From Clostridium sp. 26_22 (GTDB lineage: Bacteria; Bacillota; Clostridia; TANB77; CAG-508): DNA of 6,707 nucleotides. The notes beneath the pieces were generated by a model. The model did not search any database. It had not been told where the DNA came from and saw only the letters and a program-made list of their open reading frames with translations. Where the stretch lies: NCBI GenBank assembly GCA_001916005.1, contig MNRP01000019.1:1-6707 (forward strand), given 5' to 3'. The position numbers and the translations under genes were made by a program. Positions 1-4,954 of this stretch are shown here, piece by piece (within the stretch, counting starts at the first letter, position 1; each line of letters begins with the position of its first letter).

Positions 1-55
1 CGAACCCGCAAATCTTCCTTGGCAAGGAAGTATTTTACCATTAAATTATACCTGC
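1..55 (-). tRNA. tRNA-Gly (GCC anticodon), 3' end outside window
   Basis: Read on the minus strand from 55, the sequence folds as a tRNA 5' part: acceptor strand GCAGGTA, D-arm ATTT/AAAT closing a loop that keeps the invariant GG, and anticodon stem CTTCC/GGAAG around loop TTGCCAA (anticodon GCC). A 4-nt variable loop follows, then the T-stem strand GCGGG and the start of the T-loop, TTCG, at the window edge. The last ~20 nt (rest of the T-arm and the acceptor 3' strand) lie outside, so the acceptor pairing cannot be confirmed. It delivers glycine at GGC/GGU codons. It probably shares the promoter at 165-193 with the half-tRNA just upstream, since only about 30 nt of AT-rich sequence lie between them. 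Confidence 0.88.
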
Positions 56-85
56 AAAATTATATAGTGCTAAAAGAAAAGTTCG

Positions 86-128
86 TTGCCTTGGCAAGGC
101 AGCGCTCTATCAACTGAGCTATTCCCGC
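86..128 (-). pseudogene. truncated tRNA-Gly (GCC): 5' half only
   Basis: Minus-strand sequence from 128 reads as a canonical tRNA-Gly 5' half: acceptor strand GCGGGAA, TA, D-stem GCTC/GAGC, and anticodon stem CTGCC/GGCAA with loop TTGCCAA (anticodon GCC at 95-93). After the anticodon arm the sequence turns AT-rich. There is no T-arm, no TTCRA loop and no TTCCCGC strand to close the acceptor stem before the next tRNA begins at 55. Two further defects fit decay: the D-loop reads AGTTGATA, so invariant G19 has become A, and the outermost anticodon-stem pair is C-A. It is a different glycine isoacceptor lineage from the neighbouring tRNA (different acceptor and D-arm). It is probably a dead remnant that is still transcribed, although a functional 5' tRNA-like RNA cannot be excluded. 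Confidence 0.8.
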
Positions 129-164
129 ATTTGCTTTAATACATTATATTCAAAAGCAATTAAT

Positions 165-193
165 ATAATACCAAAAATTATAATTCTTGTCAA
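165..193 (-). promoter_or_regulatory. sigma-A type promoter for the tRNA-Gly pair
   Basis: On the minus strand there is a perfect -35 TTGACA (193-188), a 17-nt spacer, and a -10 TATTAT (170-165). The predicted start is near 158, about 30 nt ahead of the truncated tRNA at 128. Placement and strength fit a stable-RNA promoter. It lies downstream of the topA terminator, so the tRNA unit appears to be transcribed independently of topA. Confidence 0.7.
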
Positions 194-225
194 TAGTTTT
201 TGAATTTTATTTGACCTATGTAGGT

Positions 226-263
226 AAAAAGGCAAATTATTAATTTTTTTAATTTGCCTTTTT
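226..263 (-). terminator. Rho-independent terminator of topA
   Basis: A stem of about 14 bp is formed by AAAAAGGCAAATTA (226-239) and its complement (250-263), with a short T-rich loop. On the minus strand the hairpin starts 6 nt after the topA stop codon, and the descending stem ends in a run of T. The A/T-flanked stem is nearly symmetric, so it could also work on the plus strand, but no plus-strand gene ends here. Confidence 0.85.
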
Positions 264-269
264 TATTTT

Positions 270-2345
270 TTATTTTTTTGTTTTTGCTGCTTTTTTTGCT
301 TTCTTTGTAGTTGTTTTCTTTACAGTTGTTTCATCTTTTACTTTTTCAGCATCTTCTGGATTCCATTTTTCTCCTGGTTGTGGTTTGTTCCATGAAATGT
401 AATCACAAGATTGTGGATTATTTTCGCAAATGAAATATTTTTTTCCCCTTTTTGTTTTTCTAATTTGTACTACTGCTCCACATTTTGGGCAAGGTACATC
501 TATTGTTTCTACAATTGGTTTTGTATTTTTACATTCTGGATATCCTGGGCATGCTAAGAATTTTCCATATTTTCCATATTTATATACCATCATTCTTCCA
601 CATTTATCACATGGTACATCTGATACTTCATCTACTAATTCTACATGTTCAAGTTCTTTTTCTACTTTTTCAAGTTCTTTTTCAAATGGGCCATAGAACT
701 CTCTAATCATTTGCTTCCATTGTTCTTTTCCTTCTGCTATTTCATCAAATTCGTTTTCTATTTTTGCAGTAAATTCTACATTTATTACATCTGTGAAGTT
801 TTCTGTTAATATTTTGTTTACGATTTTCCCAAGTTCTGTAGGCACTAATTGTTTTTGTTTTTTTTGTATGTATCTTCTTTCTAATATTGTTGTAATTGTT
901 GGTGAATATGTACTTGGTCTACCTATTCCTTTTTCTTCTAATGTTTTTACTAAACTTGCTTCTGTATATCTTGCTGGTGGTTCTGTAAAACTTTGTTTTG
1001 GATTTATTTTTAGTAATTTTACTTCTTGGTTTTCTTGTAATTCTGGTAATATGCCTTCTTCTTTTTCCTCTTTTTCATCAGTTCCTTCTACATATAGTGT
1101 CATAAATCCTTTAAATTTCAAATTTTGACCATTAGCTTTAAAATCATAATCATCTGCTTTTATATTAACAGCCATTGTGTCATATATTGCTGGTTTCATT
1201 TGACTTGCCATAAATCTATTATAAATTAATTTGTATAATTTATATTGGTCTTTTGTTAGTTCATCTTTTATTTTATCTGGTTGTATATCTGCATAAGTTG
1301 GTCTTATACCTTCGTGAGCATCTTGAGCATCTTTACTGGTTTTATAATATCTATTTTCATAATATTCTTCTCCATATGTTGCTACTATTTGTGTTTTTGC
1401 AGCTGCTCTTGCTTCTTCTGAAATTCTTGTAGAGTCTGTTCTCATATATGTAATTAGACCAACTGTACCTTTTTCAGCTATTTTTACACCTTCATATAAT
1501 CCTTGTGCAACTGACATTGTTTTCTTTAATGTGAACCCTAATTTTCTTGATGCCTCTTGTTGCATTGTACTTGTTGTAAATGGTGGTGCTGGATTTCTTT
1601 TCTTTTCGCCTTTTTTTACTTCTGATACAGTATATTTTGCTTTTTCTATTGTTTTTAAAATTTGGTCTATCTCTTCTTTAGAATGAATTTCTTGTTTTTT
1701 ACCATTTTTACCATAAAATCTAGCTTCAAATTGTTTTTTTGATTTTTCATCTTTTAAATCTGCATATATATTCCAATATTCTTCTGGAATAAAGTTTTCT
1801 ATTTCATTTTCTCTATCTACTATTAATTTTACAGCAACAGATTGAACTCTACCTGCTGACAACCCTCTTTTTACTTTTTTCCATAAAATTGGGCTTATTT
1901 TATAACCAACAATTCTATCTAAAACTCTTCTTGCTTGTTGAGCATCAACTGTATTTAAATCTATATTTCTTGGCTCTTTTATAGCTTTTTGTACTGCTGT
2001 TTTTGTAATTTCATTAAAGGTTACTCTTGTAATTTTATCTTTATCATTTTCTAAAATTTTAGCTAAATGCCATGCTATTGCTTCTCCCTCACGGTCAGGG
2101 TCAGTTGCAAGATATACTTTTTTTGCTTTTTTTGCATCTGTTTTTAAAGATTTTATTAAATCTCCTTTTCCTCTTATGTTTATATATTCTGGTTCAAAGT
2201 CATGTTCTATATCTATTCCTAATTTTGATTTAGGTAAATCTCTTATATGTCCCATTGAAGCTACGACTTTTGTGCTTCCTCCTAAAAATTTCTTTATTGT
2301 ATTTGCTTTTGCTGGTGATTCTACTATTATTAACTTATCTGCCAT
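270..2345 (-). CDS. topA: DNA topoisomerase I (type IA)
   Basis: This enzyme relaxes negatively supercoiled DNA by cutting one strand through a 5'-phosphotyrosine link and passing the other strand; it acts on the nucleoid behind RNA polymerase. Its length of 691 aa is typical of Bacillus-type TopA. The N-terminal Toprim domain carries the catalytic Glu9 (IIVESPAK) and the metal-binding acidic triad D82/D84/E86 (TDPDREGE). The active-site tyrosine is Y300 in ITYMRTDSTR, and a GIGRPSTY motif sits near 473-480. Two C4 zinc fingers follow: C579/C582/C599/C605 and C619/C622/C640/C647. A lysine-rich tail (about 665-691) probably binds DNA. The ATG is preceded by AAGGAGGA (2356-2349), which supports this start. 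The gene looks intact and single-cistron, with its own terminator. The usual Bacillota neighbours dprA and codY are absent from this window. Confidence 0.97.
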   Translation of the reverse strand: MADKLIIVESPAKANTIKKFLGGSTKVVASMGHIRDLPKSKLGIDIEHDFEPEYINIRGKGDLIKSLKTDAKKAKKVYLATDPDREGEAIAWHLAKILENDKDKITRVTFNEITKTAVQKAIKEPRNIDLNTVDAQQARRVLDRIVGYKISPILWKKVKRGLSAGRVQSVAVKLIVDRENEIENFIPEEYWNIYADLKDEKSKKQFEARFYGKNGKKQEIHSKEEIDQILKTIEKAKYTVSEVKKGEKKRNPAPPFTTSTMQQEASRKLGFTLKKTMSVAQGLYEGVKIAEKGTVGLITYMRTDSTRISEEARAAAKTQIVATYGEEYYENRYYKTSKDAQDAHEGIRPTYADIQPDKIKDELTKDQYKLYKLIYNRFMASQMKPAIYDTMAVNIKADDYDFKANGQNLKFKGFMTLYVEGTDEKEEKEEGILPELQENQEVKLLKINPKQSFTEPPARYTEASLVKTLEEKGIGRPSTYSPTITTILERRYIQKKQKQLVPTELGKIVNKILTENFTDVINVEFTAKIENEFDEIAEGKEQWKQMIREFYGPFEKELEKVEKELEHVELVDEVSDVPCDKCGRMMVYKYGKYGKFLACPGYPECKNTKPIVETIDVPCPKCGAVVQIRKTKRGKKYFICENNPQSCDYISWNKPQPGEKWNPEDAEKVKDETTVKKTTTKKAKKAAKTKK

Positions 2346-2388
2346 AAGTCCTCCTTAGAATTTTATTCTATTATATTTTACTTTTAGT

Positions 2389-2417
2389 ATTCTAGAACAA
2401 TTTTTAATAAATTGCAA
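2389..2417 (-). promoter_or_regulatory. candidate promoter of topA
   Basis: The minus strand reads TTGCAA (2417-2412), a 17-nt spacer, then TAGAAT (2394-2389), giving a short leader of roughly 35-40 nt before the topA ATG. A second possibility shifted downstream is TTGTTC (2400-2395), a 19-nt spacer and a perfect TATAAT (2375-2370), but its spacing is poor. Which is used cannot be decided from sequence. In this AT-rich background chance matches are common. Confidence 0.45.
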
Positions 2418-2442
2418 GTTTTTTGGGTATTTTCTTAAAACA

Positions 2443-2698
2443 TTTGTTACTAAATAATAATTTTGTGTGATGTGATGGGTGATTGCTATAAATATTTGTT
2501 TTTGAGTGCGATTGGAATAATTTTAGAAAATCTTAATTAATTTTTAGGGGAATGTTCACGTCGAGCGATAGCGAGGACTAAGTGAAAGGGACCCAAAAAA
2601 TTGATTTAGAATTTCTTAAATTATGTATTGAGCCGAAAAAACAAATATTTATAGCAATCACACCCATCACATCACAAAAAATCATTATTAGTAACAAA
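2443..2698. repeat. long imperfect palindrome, MITE-like element
   Basis: The arms are near-perfect inverted repeats. TTTGTTACTAA at 2443-2453 matches 2698-2688. GTGATGTGATGGG at 2467-2479 matches 2675-2663. A 24-nt stretch at 2480-2503 (starts TGATTGC, ends TTTTT) is perfectly repeated inverted at 2660-2637. The right arm has two extra bases between the last two blocks. The inner ~130 nt pair more loosely and centre on the GC-richer segment CGAGCGATAGCGAG (2561-2574), flanked by TTCAC/GTGAA. The trinucleotide ACA stands on both outer sides (2440-2442 and 2699-2701), a possible short target duplication. No convincing protein is encoded inside; a GTG-started plus-strand frame at 2582-2782 crosses the arm and follows the palindrome, so I treat it as spurious. 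Together with the topA promoter region this explains the whole 2357-2722 gap. It is probably a non-autonomous mobile repeat; a structured RNA is the alternative. Confidence 0.75.
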
Positions 2699-2753
2699 AC
2701 ACCCTCTTTCCCTATTAATCTTTTAAATAAAATTAATAGGCGAAAAAGGGTGT
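2699..2753 (-). terminator. hairpin terminator overlapping the 3' end of the DUF6514-like gene
   Basis: A 22-bp stem (2699-2719 with 2732-2753) has a single C-A mismatch, one bulged base and a 12-nt loop. On the minus strand its ascending side encodes the last codons of the upstream gene, the TAA stop (2725-2723) lies in the loop, and the descending side runs into TTTTG. The U-tract is short, so termination may be partial. The inverted-repeat element begins directly at its foot. Confidence 0.65.
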
Positions 2754-3058
2754 CCCCAAATATCAGAAATTACTTCTTCTGAATTTATTGGTGTTACCTT
2801 ATTTTCTTTAAAAATACTTAATATTCTATCTTCTTCTTTTTCATCATTTGTTATATATTTTATATTTTTTGTTTCTACTTCTAAATTGTTCTCTTTATAT
2901 TCAGTTTTTACTATTGTAATTCCATATTTAGCTTTATCAATTTTCTGAATATCATCTTCGTTTATTTCTTTATAATATTCTAGTTTTATTGGGTGATATA
3001 TTTCTGCTTCTTCTAGTTTATCTTTCTCAATAAATGTACTCCCAAAAAACGTTCTCAA
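2723..3058 (-). CDS. DUF6514-like small protein
   Basis: This encodes a small, charged, soluble protein of unknown function, 111 aa from the TTG start used here or 113 aa from an ATG at 3064. No signal peptide or membrane segment is visible. The central YGITIVK (about 45-51) and the later NKVTPI plus EEVISD (about 86-97) resemble the conserved C-terminal half of clostridial DUF6514 proteins, as I remember that family; this needs a profile search. I chose TTG because AAGGAGG abuts the ATG with no spacing but lies 6 nt from the TTG. The last residues (GHPFSPINFI) are encoded within the terminator stem and are probably not conserved. It lies about 105 nt downstream of the GlmU-like gene with its own candidate promoter. 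No clear terminator separates the two, so read-through is possible. Confidence 0.75.
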   Translation of the reverse strand: MRTFFGSTFIEKDKLEEAEIYHPIKLEYYKEINEDDIQKIDKAKYGITIVKTEYKENNLEVETKNIKYITNDEKEEDRILSIFKENKVTPINSEEVISDIWGHPFSPINFI

Positions 3059-3064
3059 AAGCAT

Positions 3065-3071
3065 CCTCCTT
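3065..3071 (-). promoter_or_regulatory. ribosome binding site that favours a TTG start
   Basis: The minus strand reads AAGGAGG followed immediately by ATGCTTTTG. The ATG has zero spacing from the Shine-Dalgarno, which would normally be too close to function. The TTG two codons later has the usual 6-nt spacing, so translation more likely begins at 3058. Confidence 0.65.
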
Positions 3072-3103
3072 TTCCTTTTCTTATGTTTAAAATCACATTT
3101 GCT

Positions 3104-3132
3104 ATTTTACTACTAAATACTAGAAGATGCAA
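3104..3132 (-). promoter_or_regulatory. candidate promoter of the DUF6514-like gene
   Basis: The minus strand has TTGCAT (3132-3127), a 17-nt spacer and TAAAAT (3109-3104). The predicted start is about 30 nt before the RBS. It sits wholly in the gap after the GlmU-like gene, as expected for an independent promoter. Matches are four or five of six at each box. Confidence 0.5.
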
Positions 3133-3163
3133 CGTTTTTTCATCGCAATATTTGACATATTTT

Positions 3164-3829
3164 TTATTGTTTTTCGACAATTTCGTTTTGTTTTTTATAA
3201 ATACTATTTGAAGGAACTACTCCTCTTACTGAAGATAGTGGGTAAACATTGGTATTTTTTCCAATTACTGTTCCAGGATTTAAAACTGAACCACACCCAA
3301 TTTCGACATTATCTCCTAACATCGCTCCAAATTTTTTTAGCCCTGTTTCTATTTTTTCTTCTTTATTTTTTACAACAACTAATTTTTTATCTGATTTTAC
3401 ATTTGATGTTATTGACCCAGCTCCCATGTGTGCTTTATAACCTAATATTGAGTCTCCAACATAGTTGTAATGTGGTACTTGGACTTTGTTAAATAATATT
3501 ACATTTTTTAATTCTGTTGAGTTTCCTACTACTGCCCCTTCTCCTACTATTGCTTTTCCTCTTATAAAAGCACAATGTCTTATTTCTGCATTTTTTCCTA
3601 TAATTGCAGGTCCTTTTATATATGCTGTTGGTGCTATTGTTGCTGTTTTAGCAATCCATATATCTTCTCCTCTTTTTTCGTATTCTTCACTACTTAATGT
3701 ATTTCCTAATTCTTTGATAAATTCTTCTATTTTAGGTAATACCTCCCAAGGGTATGTTGCACCTTCGAATATTTTTGATGCTATTGTTTCATCTAAATTA
3801 TATAAGTTTTTTATTTTGCATTCTTTCAT
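3164..3829 (-). CDS. GlmU-like left-handed beta-helix acyltransferase, no nucleotidyltransferase domain
   Basis: This 221-aa protein is often annotated in Clostridia as a UDP-N-acetylglucosamine pyrophosphorylase. However, it has only the hexapeptide-repeat part that in GlmU carries acetyltransferase activity. A short helical N-terminus (about 1-55, with the motif YPWEVLPKI at 26-34) leads into beta-helix rungs from about 57 (IWIAKTATIAPTAYIKGP, IIGKNAEI, AIVGEGAVVGNST). The segment PHYNYVGDS (119-127) followed by GAGSITSN (136-143) lines up with the GlmU active-site stretch, placing H120 as the likely catalytic base. More rungs run to about 200. No uridylyltransferase signature is present, so the pyrophosphorylase name would be misleading. 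Acetyl-CoA-dependent N- or O-acylation of a sugar or sugar nucleotide is the best guess. Start: AAGGAG (3841-3836) lies 6 nt before the ATG. Confidence 0.88.
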   Translation of the reverse strand: MKECKIKNLYNLDETIASKIFEGATYPWEVLPKIEEFIKELGNTLSSEEYEKRGEDIWIAKTATIAPTAYIKGPAIIGKNAEIRHCAFIRGKAIVGEGAVVGNSTELKNVILFNKVQVPHYNYVGDSILGYKAHMGAGSITSNVKSDKKLVVVKNKEEKIETGLKKFGAMLGDNVEIGCGSVLNPGTVIGKNTNVYPLSSVRGVVPSNSIYKKQNEIVEKQ

Positions 3830-3876
3830 TTTTTTCTCCTTATTCTTCCATTAATTTATAAATTGCATTTGCATAT

Positions 3877-3904
3877 ATTTTAGCACTTATTATTAAATTG
3901 TCAA
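3877..3904 (-). promoter_or_regulatory. promoter of the GlmU-like gene
   Basis: The minus strand has a consensus TTGACA (3904-3899), a 16-nt spacer and TAAAAT (3882-3877), with TGC just before the -10 forming an extended -10 element. Transcription would start near 3870, giving a leader of about 40 nt. It lies back to back with the promoter of the divergent radical SAM gene, about 60 nt away. Confidence 0.65.
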
Positions 3905-3963
3905 TTTTTATATTAATCTTTATGATTTTTATTTTTATTTAATGCCCTAACATTTAATATTTA

Positions 3964-3992
3964 TTGCTATTTCACAAAAATTCTGCTATACT
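3964..3992 (+). promoter_or_regulatory. promoter of the radical SAM-recQ unit
   Basis: TTGCTA (3964-3969), a 17-nt spacer and TATACT (3987-3992), preceded by TGC as an extended -10. The predicted start falls around 3999-4002, at or within a few bases of the ATG at 4002. The transcript would therefore have essentially no leader, consistent with the absence of a Shine-Dalgarno. Confidence 0.6.
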
Positions 3993-4001
3993 AAATACAC
4001 T

Positions 4002-4916
4002 ATGGAAAACGAAGAAAGATATAATCATTTAAATAAATATTTAAAAAATAAATTTGGAGAACGAACATTAAAGCTTTGTGTTGATGGAGGTTTTACTTGT
4101 CCTAATAGAGATGGTAAACTTTCAACCGGAGGTTGCATTTTTTGTGGTGAACGAGGTTCTGGGGAACATCTTAAATGTGAAAATATTAGTAATCAAGTAA
4201 AGGATTATTTCACAACTTATCGTAGTGAAAGAGCAAATAAATTTATTGTTTATTTTCAAAATTTCACAAATACTTATGATACAATTTCAAATTTAAAAGC
4301 AAAATATGATTCTGCCTTAATCGACTCTCGTATTGTGGGGCTTCAAATAGCCACAAGACCTGACTGTATTAATGAAGAAGTTTGTAAGTTAATAAAATCT
4401 TATTCAGATAAATATTATGTTTGTGTTGAACTTGGTTTACAAACTTCAAATGATAAAACGGGTATGTTAATTAATAGAGGTTATACAAGCGCTCAATTTA
4501 CTAAAGCTGTTTTGCTTTTAAATAAATATAAAATTGATGTTGTTACTCATTTAATGGTGGGTTTGCCAAATGAGAATTTTGATGACATTAAAAATAGTGT
4601 TGATTTTATTAACTCTCATGATATTCAAGGTATCAAAATTCACTCAACATATGTAATAAAAAATACTGTTTTAGCTGATATGTATTTTAAAGGTGAATAT
4701 ATTCCAATCTCTTTGGATTATTATTTAGAGTGTCTCACATATATTTTGACTCATATTAGTCCTGAAATAGTTATACACAGAATTTCTGGTGATGCTCCAA
4801 AAGATTTACTTATTGCCCCTGAATGGAATTTGCACAAAAAATGGGTTATGAATGGATTAGATAAAATATTACGTACTCAAGATTTATGGCAAGGAAAATT
4901 TTACAAAAGAAACTAA
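4002..4916 (+). CDS. TIGR01212/YhcC-family radical SAM protein
   Basis: This 304-aa cytosolic iron-sulfur enzyme belongs to the Elp3-like branch of radical SAM proteins; the reaction of this subfamily is not established to my knowledge. The N-terminal GFTCPNRDG is followed by GGCIFCGERGSG, placing the cluster-binding cysteines at C33, C45 and C48 in a CX11CX2C spacing rather than the classical CX3CX2C. Other family landmarks are LQIATRPDC (114-122), VELGLQT (142-148), HLMVGLPNE (183-191), IKIHSTYVIKNT (211-222) and HRISGDAPKDLLIAPEW (259-275). The length is normal for the family and the N-terminus (RYNHLNKYLKNKFGE) is the usual one, so the ATG at 4002 is credible although no RBS precedes it. 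recQ follows after 38 nt with no terminator, suggesting co-transcription. Confidence 0.92.
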   Translation: MENEERYNHLNKYLKNKFGERTLKLCVDGGFTCPNRDGKLSTGGCIFCGERGSGEHLKCENISNQVKDYFTTYRSERANKFIVYFQNFTNTYDTISNLKAKYDSALIDSRIVGLQIATRPDCINEEVCKLIKSYSDKYYVCVELGLQTSNDKTGMLINRGYTSAQFTKAVLLLNKYKIDVVTHLMVGLPNENFDDIKNSVDFINSHDIQGIKIHSTYVIKNTVLADMYFKGEYIPISLDYYLECLTYILTHISPEIVIHRISGDAPKDLLIAPEWNLHKKWVMNGLDKILRTQDLWQGKFYKRN

Positions 4917-4942
4917 AAAATGAAATAATTTTAAAATAGAAA

Positions 4943-4948
4943 AGAGGT
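4943..4948 (+). promoter_or_regulatory. ribosome binding site supporting the recQ TTG start
   Basis: AGAGGT lies 6 nt ahead of TTG at 4955. No in-frame ATG near the N-terminus would keep the conserved FGYENFRPGQ box, which begins at residue 12, together with its usual leading helix. The TTG start is therefore well supported. Confidence 0.7.
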
Positions 4949-4954
4949 TAAATT

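Noticed and set aside
53..128. A complete second tRNA-Gly between the promoter and the edge tRNA
   Set aside because: The 3' half has no T-arm and no strand complementary to GCGGGAA, so only the 5' half is present.
430..1128. Several plus-strand open frames opposite topA
   Set aside because: They are antisense shadows of the topA coding sequence, with Phe/Ser-rich composition and no RBS.
2582..2782. 66-codon plus-strand frame starting at GTG inside the palindrome
   Set aside because: No RBS, no recognisable protein features, and it follows the inverted-repeat arm and then the antisense of the DUF6514-like gene end, so the open frame is a by-product of the repeat.
3133..3164. Terminator after the GlmU-like gene
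   Set aside because: Only 4-bp pairings are visible near the A-run; there is no stable hairpin followed by a U-tract.
3127..3854. Plus-strand open frames opposite the GlmU-like gene
   Set aside because: They mirror the codon pattern of the real minus-strand gene and lack ribosome binding sites and family features.
3836..3934. Stop-free minus-strand frame ending MEE-stop directly before the GlmU-like RBS, reading like the tail of a protein
   Set aside because: It has about 32 codons with no ATG, GTG or TTG start at its beginning and is very rich in Ile/Lys as expected for AT-rich DNA, and the promoter of the next gene lies within it. It could be a remnant, but the evidence is too thin.
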